NCBI RefSeq assembly: GCF_000527095.1
Contig: NZ_AZUN01000001.1
Location: forward strand, 806,001-870,000
Length of the DNA: 64,000 nucleotides
Origin: Methylomicrobium lacus LW14
Lineage (GTDB): Bacteria; Pseudomonadota; Gammaproteobacteria; Methylococcales; Methylomonadaceae
Direction of reading: 5' to 3'
In this document: piece by piece, positions 19,498-28,141 of the stretch
Layout: the number at the start of each line of letters is the position of its first letter
Position numbering within the stretch: the first letter of the stretch is position 1
Notes under the pieces: generated by a model
The model's database searches: none
What the model was told of the DNA's origin: nothing
The model's input: the letters and a program-made list of their open reading frames with translations, nothing else
Translations under genes and position numbers: made by a program

Positions 19498-20460
19498 TTA
19501 CTGCGCGGCAAAGCCGTGTTTGCGCATCCGGTAAAGCAGGGTGTCGCGGGACAGACCCAACAGCCGCGCCGATTGGCTGCGGTTGCCTTGGGTGCGATTC
19601 AAGGCCTGATAGATCAGGTCGGCTTCCAGCGTATCCAGTTGCACGCCGCCGTCCGGCAGCTTGAAGCCGGTTTCGATGTGGTGTTCTTCGGTAAAGCCGC
19701 GGGTAAATTCAAAGGGCAGATTTTCAGGCTCTATCGTTCTGCCTGCCAGTAGAATGCACAGGCGCTCGCACAAATTGCGCAATTCGCGGATATTGCCGGG
19801 CCACGGGTAAGCCTTTAGGATCTTGATCGACTGCCGGCTGAATTTAGGCGGATCGATTGCATGGGTATCTGAGAAAACGGCCAGAAAGTGTTTGATCAGC
19901 GACTCGATGTCTTCGGGGCGCTGAGCCAATGACGGCAACTCTATCGGCACGACATTCAGGCGGAAATACAGATCCTGACGGAATTGGCCGGCGGAGATTT
20001 GCTGAACCAGATCGCTGTTGGTCGCGGCGATTACGCGCACGTTGACTTTGTAAGGCTTGGTATCGCCGACCGCGAGGCATTCGCCGGAGTCCAGGAAACG
20101 CAGCAATTTGGCCTGGATCGAAACCGGCAGCGAGTTGATTTCATCGAGAAACAGGGTGCCGCCGTCGGCCGCCTGGAACAGGCCTTGCTGATTCGCGATC
20201 GCGCCGGTGAAGGCGCCTTTCCTGTGGCCGAACAATTCCGATTCGATCAGGCTTTCGGGCAGCGCGGCGCAGTTCAGTGTAATGAACGGCTTATTGGCGC
20301 GCGGACTGGCTTTTTGCAGCGCATTCGCCAGCACTTCCTTGCCGGTGCCGGTCTCGCCCTTGATCAAAATCGTGACATCGGTCATCGCCGCGATGCCGGC
20401 GCTGCGTAGTAAGGACTCCAATGCCGGGGACTGGCCAATGATCGAGCTAAATGGGTTCAT
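19498..20460 (-). CDS. Sigma-54-dependent transcriptional activator without sensor domain
   Basis: A 320-residue protein of AAA+ domain plus Fis-type HTH only, in the PspF style. Walker A GETGTGKE (35-42), the sigma-54 contact loop GAFTGA (82-87), FLDEINSL (Walker B), and the arginine-finger region FRQDLYFRLNVV are intact. The C-terminal HTH reads NRSQSARLLGLSRDTLLYRM. I start at ATG 20460, 11 bases after the stop of the upstream gene; a longer frame would run through that gene in another phase. With no receiver or ligand domain, activity may be set by a partner protein or by expression level. Target promoters are unknown. Confidence 0.9.
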   Translation of the reverse strand: MNPFSSIIGQSPALESLLRSAGIAAMTDVTILIKGETGTGKEVLANALQKASPRANKPFITLNCAALPESLIESELFGHRKGAFTGAIANQQGLFQAADGGTLFLDEINSLPVSIQAKLLRFLDSGECLAVGDTKPYKVNVRVIAATNSDLVQQISAGQFRQDLYFRLNVVPIELPSLAQRPEDIESLIKHFLAVFSDTHAIDPPKFSRQSIKILKAYPWPGNIRELRNLCERLCILLAGRTIEPENLPFEFTRGFTEEHHIETGFKLPDGGVQLDTLEADLIYQALNRTQGNRSQSARLLGLSRDTLLYRMRKHGFAAQ

Positions 20461-20471
20461 AAGCTGTGACC

Positions 20472-21200
20472 TCAATGAATTGCAGAATGCGCCGTGTAAG
20501 CCATCGGGTTTAGCCACGGCAGAGCGGCGAACAGCGCGAGCACGATCATGAACAGGCCTGCGGCCTGCTTGAAATAGCGCAATCTGGATAACCGCGTCAA
20601 TAATCCGGTCATTATACCGACACCCATCACCGCAGGTAAAGTACCGAGGCCGAAAAACAACATGGTCAGCATGCTTTGGGGAATGCTGCCGGCGGTCGCG
20701 GCCAAGGCCAGCGCCGCGTAGACCAAACCGCACGGCAGCCAGCCCCAGACCATGCCGAACAGAAACGCATGCAGGCGGTTTTTGACCGGTAGCAATCGGC
20801 GTCCGTAAGGCTCGATCAGTTTCCACAGTTTCAGGCCGGCTTTTTCGAGATAGGCGAAGCGCGGAAACCAGCCGCCGATATAGAGTCCCGAGGCGGTCAT
20901 GATCAGCGCGGAAAGAATTTGCAGCAGCCGGTAGCCGTCCAGCTTGCCGATCGACAGCACGATCAACAGATCGAGGATGCCGACTAACGCGCCGGCCAGC
21001 GCGTAGCTGGTGATGCGGCCGGCGTTGTAATTGAAGACGTAAGGGATCAGCGCGGCTTTGCTGGCGCGGATTTTGGCGTCGAGGCTGAGTGTCAGCGTGC
21101 CGATGATCGATCCGCACATGCCGATGCAATGGACGCTGCTCAGAAAGCCCATCATAAAGGCGACCGGGTAGGAGGTAGGGAAGGCGGGATCAAGTACCAT
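20472..21200 (-). CDS. TauE/SafE or DsbD-like integral membrane protein
   Basis: A 242-residue polytopic protein with about six hydrophobic helices. The N-terminal motif SSVHCIGMCGSIIG (21-34) and the second half GMVWGWLPCGLVYAAL are typical of the DsbD_2/SafE-like family that accompanies cbb3-oxidase and copper-handling genes. The cysteines H24-C25 and C29 and the later PCG suggest metal or thiol handling at the membrane. It probably forms an operon with the downstream sigma-54 activator gene (11-base gap). The exact substrate is unknown. Confidence 0.8.
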   Translation of the reverse strand: MVLDPAFPTSYPVAFMMGFLSSVHCIGMCGSIIGTLTLSLDAKIRASKAALIPYVFNYNAGRITSYALAGALVGILDLLIVLSIGKLDGYRLLQILSALIMTASGLYIGGWFPRFAYLEKAGLKLWKLIEPYGRRLLPVKNRLHAFLFGMVWGWLPCGLVYAALALAATAGSIPQSMLTMLFFGLGTLPAVMGVGIMTGLLTRLSRLRYFKQAAGLFMIVLALFAALPWLNPMAYTAHSAIH

Positions 21201-21281
21201 AATCAGCCCACATTACCACAGAGCCGGCAAGATACAAACACGGACACACAAAAAAATCCGCCGGCAAGACGCGCTCAGGGT

Positions 21282-22007
21282 TTAGCGGAATTGCTCGCGA
21301 ATCTGGCCCTGAATTTTTTCGGCCATCACTTTCGGATTTTCGGCGTCACGGATCGGGCGGCCGACGACGATATAATCGGCGCCGTTTTGGAAGGCGGTTT
21401 CGACGGTCGCGACGCGTTTTTGATCGTCTTCCTCACGGTTTTCGACCGGCCGGATGCCCGGCGTGACGACCAGCAGGCGCTGGCCCAGCTCCGCGCGCAG
21501 CATCGGCGCTTCGAGTCCCGATGAGACGACGCCGTCGCAGCCGTGCTGCAAGGCGCGCCGGGCGCGCGACAGCACCAGTTCGCGCACGTCGCATTGAAAA
21601 CCCAGGTCATTGAGGTCGCCGCGGTCGAGGCTGGTCAACGCGGTCACCGCCAATACCTTCAGCGAGCCCTTGTCCTTGGCGGCCGCTTCCATGATCGCGT
21701 CATTGCCGTGAATCGTCGCAAAATCGACGCCCTTGCGGCTCAATGCCTTGATTGCGCGGCCAACCGTCGCGGGCACGTCGAAAAATTTCAGGTCGACGAA
21801 GACTTTTTTATTGCGCTGTTTCAGCCATTCGATAAAGCCGAAATAATCGCCCGACATGAACAATTCCATCCCGACCTTGTAAAACACGACGCTGTCGCCG
21901 AGCGTGTCGACCAATTGGCGCGCTTCTTCGAAACTCGGAACGTCCAGCGCCATGATCAGGCGTTCTTCGGATGGAATGGATTTGGTGGAGAGAAAGGAAT
22001 CAGTCAT
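21282..22007 (-). CDS. pyrF: Orotidine 5'-phosphate decarboxylase
   Basis: A 241-residue TIM-barrel enzyme that converts OMP to UMP, the last step of de novo pyrimidine synthesis. The catalytic DLKFFDVP (Asp72, Lys74, Asp77) and the C-terminal phosphate loop VVGRPIRDAENP are intact, as is VTPGIRP. I chose ATG 22007 (MTDSFLS); a TTG four codons earlier is the only extension and has no better ribosome site. Confidence 0.96.
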   Translation of the reverse strand: MTDSFLSTKSIPSEERLIMALDVPSFEEARQLVDTLGDSVVFYKVGMELFMSGDYFGFIEWLKQRNKKVFVDLKFFDVPATVGRAIKALSRKGVDFATIHGNDAIMEAAAKDKGSLKVLAVTALTSLDRGDLNDLGFQCDVRELVLSRARRALQHGCDGVVSSGLEAPMLRAELGQRLLVVTPGIRPVENREEDDQKRVATVETAFQNGADYIVVGRPIRDAENPKVMAEKIQGQIREQFR

Positions 22008-22152
22008 CGCGCAGGTCAATCGGGTTGAATAGGGTAAAAAACAGAAAATTTCCGTGTATCAAATCATATCATATCATACCCAAGCCGGCGGAGGACTGAT
22101 GCGGACGGGACAAATTCCCGTCCGGCAAAAGGGCAAAAGATGCGTCAAGCCG

Positions 22153-22755
22153 CTATTTGATCAGATTCCACTTTCCGGATTGCGAATCGAGACAGGCAAC
22201 CCGTTTTTCGCGGATCTTTTTGCCGTCGGGCAGCGTGATGGTTTCTTCGAGATTCTGGCATTGCTGCTGGGTTTTTGCATTCAGGCTGAGCTGGCCGATC
22301 GGATTGATCGCGACTTTACTGCCGGTTTGCGGGTTAAGCCATTGCTGAGACTGGTTGAGCGAGCCTGATTGCAACAGGCTGCCCAACTGTTGAAGCCGGA
22401 AGTTTTGGTCGACCGGCGCCAGCTGCGAGCCGATTGACCCATTGAAAACGCTGCCCGCCATGCCTTGAATGATCGCGGCGATCACCGCGCCTTGCATCGC
22501 GCCGAAGGGGCTGCTGTTTTGGGCGCCGTTATTCGGATAGCCGCCGTAAGGGTTGCCGCCGTTTGGATAACCGCCGTAAGGATTGCCTGCGTTCGGATAA
22601 CCGGTGTTGGGGTAGCCGGCAGGCGGATAACCTGGGTTGGAATAACCGCCACCGGGGTAGCCGTTATTGTTATTGCCAAGGCCGCCCAAGCAGCCTGAAA
22701 TCAGCGTGACAGACGCAAGCGAGGCGATTTTTCCGAATGTGTAGAATTTTTTCAT
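22153..22755 (-). CDS. Gly-Tyr-Pro-rich surface lipoprotein
   Basis: A 200-residue predicted lipoprotein with lipobox LISGC (Cys22). Residues about 28-80 are low-complexity Gly/Asn/Tyr/Pro repeats of the GYPNAG/NPYGGYPN type. A hydrophobic glycine-rich stretch follows (AVIAAIIQGMAGSVF), resembling the glycine-zipper segment of the 17-kDa surface-antigen and Lpp0805-like families. The C-terminal domain (QQWLNPQTGSKVAINPIGQL, then QQCQNLEETI, ending with SGKWNLIK) matches the usual ending of these surface antigens. It is expected to be anchored in the outer membrane; the function is unknown. Confidence 0.75.
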   Translation of the reverse strand: MKKFYTFGKIASLASVTLISGCLGGLGNNNNGYPGGGYSNPGYPPAGYPNTGYPNAGNPYGGYPNGGNPYGGYPNNGAQNSSPFGAMQGAVIAAIIQGMAGSVFNGSIGSQLAPVDQNFRLQQLGSLLQSGSLNQSQQWLNPQTGSKVAINPIGQLSLNAKTQQQCQNLEETITLPDGKKIREKRVACLDSQSGKWNLIK

Positions 22756-23132
22756 AGATTAAAATAGTCGGTGGAATAAATAACGGGGTCGTGGGCGCAC
22801 TCTCATATGACACTGGCCCTCGATGGATAAAGCATAACATTGATGGCCGAACTTTGTGCTCAAGGCCCATTTTAGCGAGACAGCCGCCTCCAACAAATTG
22901 CAGTCTATTATCAAGAGCCAAACTTAATGCACCCTGAATGGTGCGCATCGAAAGGCCGGGAGAAGATTCGCCAAGCGCCTGCCGGCGTTCCGAATTGCAG
23001 GGCGTTTGCGGGGCAAACGCAGGCGTAAATTTTACTCTGCCGACAAAATCATCCCGCAGCGGATCACGCCGCTTAACGGCATTGCTGATGCTCTTGAATC
23101 TGCGATGCAACTGACTGATATTTAACAGGCAA

Positions 23133-23146
23133 TTGATTCATATCAA
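23133..23146 (+). promoter_or_regulatory. Perfect FNR/ANR-type binding site upstream of trkA
   Basis: TTGATTCATATCAA matches TTGAT-N4-ATCAA on both half-sites. Its centre is 134 bases before the trkA ATG and roughly 50, 70 and 100 bases upstream of the start points expected from the three TATAAT boxes that follow. It could allow oxygen-responsive control of potassium uptake. Confidence 0.5.
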
Positions 23147-23176
23147 TAATCAAGTGTTTAAATCAGCGCGGCCGGC

Positions 23177-23234
23177 TATAATCATTGAGGACGGCGTATA
23201 ATTTTGATGCAATATTTAAGGCGTTATCTATAAT
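23177..23234 (+). promoter_or_regulatory. Three consecutive TATAAT boxes before trkA
   Basis: TATAAT occurs at 23177-23182, 23197-23202 and 23229-23234. Any could be the trkA -10 element; -35 matches are weak, fitting an activator-dependent promoter. Confidence 0.4.
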
Positions 23235-23273
23235 ACTCCGCCAATTTCACTGCATGGGTTCAAACATCCAATT

Positions 23274-24653
23274 ATGAAGATTCTGATTCTCGGAGCGGGA
23301 GTGACTGGCTCGTCGGTCGCCGAGGCCTTGGCCAGTGAAGAAAACGATATCATGGTGGTCGATTTCAAGCCAGAGCTCTTGGATTCGTTGAAGCAGCGCT
23401 TCGATATCGCGACGGTCACCGGCAATGCGGCGCATCCCAGCGTACTCGAACAGGCCGGCGTGCATAATACCGATATGGTGATCGCGGTCACCGACAGCGA
23501 TGAAACCAATATGCTGGCCTGTCTGATCATCAATACGCTGTATAGCCGTCCCAAAACGATCGCCCGGGTGCGCGCGATCGAGTATATGAAAAATCCGAAT
23601 CTCTTCAGTCCGACCGGCATTCCGGTCGACATCGTGATCAGTCCCGAACAGATCGTGATGGAGTCGATCCGCAATTTGATCGAGTTTCCTGGGGTTTTGC
23701 ATATTTCCCATTTCGCGGGCGGCCTGGTGCGGCTGTTTTCGGTCAAGGTGGGGACGCACGGTTTCCTGACCGGCAAAAAGATCAAGTCGATCAAGGATGA
23801 ATTGGCCGATGCGAAAATCCGCGTCGTCGCGATATTCCGCAACGGCAAGCCCCTGATCGTCAATGGCGGCGCGGATATCGAGTCCGGTGACGAAATTTTT
23901 CTGGTCGCTCCGCGCGAGCAGGTCCGGCATGTATTAAAAGCGCTGCATAAACTGGAAGCGCCGCTGAAGCGGATCATCATCGCGGGCGGCGGCCATGTCG
24001 GCAAACGCCTGGCGTTAGCGCTGCAGGACGATCATCAGGTCAAGATCATCGAGAAGAACCCGAAGCGCGCGAACAAGATCGCGAATGAGCTGGAAAAAAC
24101 GATCGTGTTGCACGGCGATTGCGCCGATGAAACGTTATTGATGGATGAAGCGGTCGGCAGCACCGATCTGTTCTGCGCGATTACCGAAAATGACGGCGTC
24201 AACATCATTTCCGCATCGCTCGCGAAAAGCCTCGGCGCGCGCAAGGCGATTTGCCTGCTCAATCACAAGTCTTATACGAAGTTGCTGACCGATACCGATA
24301 TCGATGTCGCGGTGTTGCCGAACCAGGAAACCCTGGGCAGCATTTTAAAGCATGTACGCCGCGGCGATGTGGCGCAGGTGCGTTCGTTGTGCGGCGGCAG
24401 TGCCGAGGCGATCGAGGCGGTCGCGCATTACAGCGGCGACAGCGATCAGAATTCGGTGGTCGGCAAGCGCGTGGACAGCATCCATTTTCCGCCCGGTATC
24501 GTGATGGGGGCATTAATCCGCAACAATCAAGTCATTCCGATCCATCACGACGTGATTTTCGAAGAAGGCGATCATGTGGTGATGTTTGCGATGGACAAAA
24601 AGCTGGTCAGCAATATTGAGAAAATCTTCCAGCCGCTGAATAAAACCTTATGA
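23274..24653 (+). CDS. trkA: Trk potassium uptake regulatory subunit TrkA
   Basis: A 459-residue cytoplasmic NAD(H)-binding regulatory ring subunit. It has two tandem RCK halves, each with a Rossmann dinucleotide motif: ILGAGVTGSSVAEAL at residues 4-18 and IIIAGGGHVGKRLALAL near 235. Each half is followed by a TrkA-C segment. It gates TrkH in potassium uptake. trkH follows by about 110 bases. No clear Shine-Dalgarno precedes the ATG. Confidence 0.96.
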   Translation: MKILILGAGVTGSSVAEALASEENDIMVVDFKPELLDSLKQRFDIATVTGNAAHPSVLEQAGVHNTDMVIAVTDSDETNMLACLIINTLYSRPKTIARVRAIEYMKNPNLFSPTGIPVDIVISPEQIVMESIRNLIEFPGVLHISHFAGGLVRLFSVKVGTHGFLTGKKIKSIKDELADAKIRVVAIFRNGKPLIVNGGADIESGDEIFLVAPREQVRHVLKALHKLEAPLKRIIIAGGGHVGKRLALALQDDHQVKIIEKNPKRANKIANELEKTIVLHGDCADETLLMDEAVGSTDLFCAITENDGVNIISASLAKSLGARKAICLLNHKSYTKLLTDTDIDVAVLPNQETLGSILKHVRRGDVAQVRSLCGGSAEAIEAVAHYSGDSDQNSVVGKRVDSIHFPPGIVMGALIRNNQVIPIHHDVIFEEGDHVVMFAMDKKLVSNIEKIFQPLNKTL

Positions 24654-24761
24654 AGCAAACTTTATCGATGATTTTCGTGGCTTGCGATTGCCATAACTAC
24701 TCTTGAAATTTCCCACCGCGATCTTTCCGCATTTTTTTTCAACCGGTATGGGCGGCGTGCT

Positions 24762-26237
24762 TTGTCACCCCGCGCGGTCATGGCTATGATTTTGACGATT
24801 CTGCATATTTTCGGCCTGGTGACAATGGGCTTCAGCGGTTTAATGACCACCTGCCTGATCACGTCGTATTGGGCCGGCGACGGGGCGACATCGGCTTTTT
24901 CCCAGGGTGTGCTGGTCACCTTCCTGGCCGGCGCGCTGCTGTTTTTTCCGTCCCTGCGCGTCCAGAAAAAAGTCTCGCGGCAGACCGGTTTTTTACTGGT
25001 CGCGATCACCTGGTCGGTCACGCCGGTCTTTTGCACCTTGCCGCTGCTCTATTATTTCCCCGGCATGAGTTTTGTCGATGCGTATTTTGAGGTGGCTTCG
25101 GGCTTGACCACGACCGGCGCGACCGTGATGTCCGGGCTCGATCAATTGCCGATGTCGATCAATCTCTGGCGCCATGAACTGAACTGGATCGCGGGCATGG
25201 GCATCATCATTTTCGCGGTCGCCATCTTGCCGATCTTGGGCATCGGCGGCATGCAGCTTTACATCGCCGAAACCCCGGGCTCGGTCAAGGAATCGGACCT
25301 GCCGCCGCGTATCGCGCAGACCGCGAAAGCCTTGTGGATGGTCTATGCCGGCATCTCGGTCGCCTGCATTTTGTCGTTAAAGCTGGCCGGCATGAACTGG
25401 TTCGACGCGGTCTGTCATGCGTTCGCGGCGATGAGCCTCGGCGGCATGTCGACGCATGATCAGAATGTCGGTTTTTTCAACTCGTTGCCTATCGAGGTCG
25501 TGCTGACCGTCTTTCAGTTGATCGCCGCGATCAACTTCGCGACCCATTTCGTCGCGATACGCAAGCTGTCCTTCAAACCCTATGCGGTCGATATGGAGGC
25601 GCGAAGCTTCCTGGCGCTGGTGCTTGGCAGTTGCGTACTGGCGGCGTCGGTCTTGTGGCAGAACGGCACCTATGCCGATTTCTGGACCGCGTTGCGTCAT
25701 GCGACCTTCAATCTGGTCACGATAGCGACCGATTGCGGTTTTGCGACCCAGGATTTCAATCAGTGGCCGATTTTCGTGCCGATGTGGATGCTGTTTCTGA
25801 GCTGTCTTTCGGCCTCGTCCGGTTCGACCGGCGGCGGCATCCGGATGATCCGGACGATCATTCTGTTGAAACAGGCGCGGCTCGAATTGTTCAAATTCAT
25901 TCATCCGCAGGCGATTCGGCCGTTGAAAATCGGCGAGCATGTGATCAACAACGCGATCGTGACTTCGGTGACCGGCTTCATTTTTCTGTATTTCATCAGC
26001 ATCGTGATCCTGGTGTTCACGCTGCTGCTCAGCGGGATGGACTTTGTCAGCGCCTTGTCCGCGGTGATCGCCTGCTTCAACAACGCCGGTCCCGGCTTGA
26101 ATCAGGTAGGGCCTGCCACCAACTATGCCAGTCTGACCGATTTCCAGACGGTCGTGTGCAGCTTTACGATGCTGCTCGGCCGGGTGCAGATCTTTTCGAT
26201 CGTGATCCTGTTCTTGCCCGAATTCTGGAAAAAATAG
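24762..26237 (+). CDS. trkH: Trk potassium uptake channel subunit TrkH
   Basis: A protein of about 490 residues and about ten membrane helices. It has the four pore-loop repeats of the Trk/Ktr/HKT superfamily (for example ASGLTTTGATVMSGL, AMSLGGMSTHDQNV, TIATDCGFATQDFN and ACFNNAGPGLNQVG). Either TTG 24762 (giving MSPRAVMAMIL, closest to the family N-terminus) or ATG 24780 (MAMIL) could be the start. It is paired with trkA. The end is convergent with xseA, leaving only 25 bases between stop codons. Confidence 0.95.
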   Translation: MSPRAVMAMILTILHIFGLVTMGFSGLMTTCLITSYWAGDGATSAFSQGVLVTFLAGALLFFPSLRVQKKVSRQTGFLLVAITWSVTPVFCTLPLLYYFPGMSFVDAYFEVASGLTTTGATVMSGLDQLPMSINLWRHELNWIAGMGIIIFAVAILPILGIGGMQLYIAETPGSVKESDLPPRIAQTAKALWMVYAGISVACILSLKLAGMNWFDAVCHAFAAMSLGGMSTHDQNVGFFNSLPIEVVLTVFQLIAAINFATHFVAIRKLSFKPYAVDMEARSFLALVLGSCVLAASVLWQNGTYADFWTALRHATFNLVTIATDCGFATQDFNQWPIFVPMWMLFLSCLSASSGSTGGGIRMIRTIILLKQARLELFKFIHPQAIRPLKIGEHVINNAIVTSVTGFIFLYFISIVILVFTLLLSGMDFVSALSAVIACFNNAGPGLNQVGPATNYASLTDFQTVVCSFTMLLGRVQIFSIVILFLPEFWKK

Positions 26238-26262
26238 CAGCAGACTCGATTTCACCGTTAGC

Positions 26263-27606
26263 TTACAGATCAACGATTTCGCTGACAAATTGCCCGTCGG
26301 CGATCCGCGTCTGAATCCTGTCGCCGACCGCAAGTTGCCGGATCGAGCGGACGATGTTGCCGCTCTCGGGCTGCGTCACCAGCGCATAGCCCCGATTCAA
26401 TGTCGCCAGCGGACTGACCGCATGCAGGGTCTGGCCGGCGTTCGCCAGTCTGAGCCGGTTTTGCTCCAGCTTGTGCTGCATCGCCCGTTCCAGGCGTTGC
26501 GTCAGGTACTGTTGCCGTTGTTGGTGGCTTTGGATGCGAACGGCAGGATTGAACTGCGCCAATCTGGCGCTTGCGGCCGCGAGCCGGTGTTTCTGTTGCT
26601 GCTGTATTTTCAGCACAGTTTGCGTCAGGCGCAACCTCAATGCGTCTAGCCGTTCGGCATTGCGCCGCAGTTTTTGGCCAGGATGCTGCTGCTCAAGGCG
26701 CTTATCCAGCCAGTCCAGGCTCTGCCGGGTTCGGATCAGTTTGCGCTGCAAGACTTGCTCAAGACGTTTTTCGAGCTGCATGAAGCCGTTCAGCCATTGC
26801 TGCTGATCCGGTGTGGCATGTTCGGCCGCCGCGGTAGGCGTCGCAGCGCGCAGGTCCGCCGCAAAATCGGCGATCGTGACGTCGGTTTCGTGGCCGATGC
26901 CGGAGATGATCGGAATCGCGCTCGCGGCCATCGCGCGCGCGACGATTTCTTCATTGAAGGCCTGCAAGTCTTCGAGCGAGCCGCCGCCGCGCGCCAGGAT
27001 CAGGACATCGCAATCTGCGTGCCGGTTGGCGGTTTGGATCGCCTCGGCCACTTCAAATTTGGCATTGGCGCCTTGCACGGCCGTTGGATATACGATCACC
27101 GGAATCGCCGGGAAGCGCCGTTTCAAGACGCTGAGTATGTCCCGTATCGCGGCCCCGGTCGGCGAGGTGATGATGCCGATCGCCTGGGGCAGGCGCGGCA
27201 GGCTTTTTTTGCGGGAGGAATCGAACAGGCCTTCCTCGGACAATTTCAGCCGCAACGCGTCGAAAGCGCGCCGCAGTGCGCCGTCGCCCGCCACCTCCAT
27301 CCTTTCGACGATCAATTGATAATCGCCACGCGGCTCGTACAGGCTGACCTCGGCCCGGAGCAAAACCTGCATGCCGTTCGCGGGTTTGCAGCGCAGTCCG
27401 CGCTGCTGGTTTTTGAACAGCGCGCAGCGCACCTGGGCGCCGGCGTCTTTCAACGAAAAATACAGATGGCCGGACGAGGGCGCGCTGAGGTTCGAGATTT
27501 CGCCTTCGACCCAGATCATCAGAAAATGCTCGCCGAGCGCCAGCGCGGCTTCGCGGTTCAATTCGGAGACCGTATAAATCTTGGGCGGGGTGTTGGTCTT
27601 ATTCAT
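26263..27606 (-). CDS. xseA: Exodeoxyribonuclease VII large subunit
   Basis: A 447-residue protein. It has an N-terminal OB fold (VSELNREAALALGEHFLMIWVEGEISNLS-type opening), then the catalytic core with GIITSPTGAAIRDIL, LILARGGGSLEDL and SGIGHETDVTIADFAADLRAATPT-type motifs, a long coiled-coil region and the C-terminal NRGYALV segment. With XseB it degrades single-stranded DNA; xseB is not in the window. I start at ATG 27606 (MNKTNTPP), preferred over the upstream in-frame codon. Confidence 0.97.
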   Translation of the reverse strand: MNKTNTPPKIYTVSELNREAALALGEHFLMIWVEGEISNLSAPSSGHLYFSLKDAGAQVRCALFKNQQRGLRCKPANGMQVLLRAEVSLYEPRGDYQLIVERMEVAGDGALRRAFDALRLKLSEEGLFDSSRKKSLPRLPQAIGIITSPTGAAIRDILSVLKRRFPAIPVIVYPTAVQGANAKFEVAEAIQTANRHADCDVLILARGGGSLEDLQAFNEEIVARAMAASAIPIISGIGHETDVTIADFAADLRAATPTAAAEHATPDQQQWLNGFMQLEKRLEQVLQRKLIRTRQSLDWLDKRLEQQHPGQKLRRNAERLDALRLRLTQTVLKIQQQQKHRLAAASARLAQFNPAVRIQSHQQRQQYLTQRLERAMQHKLEQNRLRLANAGQTLHAVSPLATLNRGYALVTQPESGNIVRSIRQLAVGDRIQTRIADGQFVSEIVDL

Positions 27607-27698
27607 CGCGCGGCATTCTATCATTTTTTAAAAGCGTTCAGTCTGGATTCAACTTGCCGCGGCTAATCTAGAGCCGTCATCAACAGAGGAGACAGACC

Positions 27699-28073
27699 AT
27701 GAAAATTGCAAAGATTTTGGCGTTGTTGGCCGGTTTAAGTTCGATCGGCACCGCCGAGGCGCATTACCGCGATTATCACGACCACGCCGGTTATCGCGTC
27801 CACGGTGCGGGTAAGGTGAACAGGGTGCAGTCGGAACAGCGTCAGCGCATCGAAAGCGGGCTCGAACGGGGACAGTTGACGCCTTATGAATATGAACAAC
27901 TGGCCCGGCAGCAGCGCCATATCGAGTGGGTCGAACGCCGTTTCACACAGGATGGTCATCTGAATCGGCGGGAGCGGCAGATTCTGAAGGAAAAGCTTGC
28001 GCGATCATCCGAGGATATTCGCTATTTCAAGCATAATGACCATGATTACAGAGACGGCTACTTTTATCGCTAA
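27699..28073 (+). CDS. Small periplasmic protein, His/Arg-rich
   Basis: A 124-residue protein with signal peptide (cleavage after TAEA near residue 21). The mature part has a histidine- and tyrosine-rich start (HYRDYHDHAGYR) and then a helical region in two halves: LERGQLTPYEYEQLARQQRH and a DGHLNRRERQILKEKL segment. This pattern recurs in small exported proteobacterial proteins of unknown function; metal binding is possible given the histidines. GAGGAGA upstream gives a strong ribosome site. Confidence 0.65.
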   Translation: MKIAKILALLAGLSSIGTAEAHYRDYHDHAGYRVHGAGKVNRVQSEQRQRIESGLERGQLTPYEYEQLARQQRHIEWVERRFTQDGHLNRRERQILKEKLARSSEDIRYFKHNDHDYRDGYFYR

Positions 28074-28090
28074 GTGTCATGGCTAAGCTT

Positions 28091-28110
28091 GCCCGAGCCT
28101 GTCGAAGGGC
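28091..28110. repeat. Dispersed REP-like element
   Basis: An imperfect palindrome containing GAGCCTGTCGAAGGGC, whose complement (CCTTCGACAGGCTC) is a dispersed intergenic element in many bacterial genomes. It sits between convergent genes. Confidence 0.4.
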
Positions 28111-28141
28111 GCAGCGTATCCACCCTACCGGTCTTGTGGGA

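Larger units (their letters stand above)
22756..23273. other. Divergent intergenic region before trkA
   Basis: No convincing gene. A 7-bp hairpin lies at 23002-23020 (GCGTTTG/CAAACGC). There is a perfect FNR-type palindrome at 23133-23146 and three TATAAT boxes at 23177, 23197 and 23229 upstream of trkA. An open minus-strand frame (22670-23110) overlaps the lipoprotein gene and looks non-coding. Confidence 0.5.

Noticed and set aside
20461..21129. 543-residue form of the sigma-54 activator
   Set aside because: The extra N-terminus is an out-of-frame read of the neighbouring membrane-protein gene.
22670..23110. Minus-strand open frame of 146 codons
   Set aside because: It overlaps the lipoprotein gene start, has unusual residue composition and no recognised motif; the region is better explained as regulatory.
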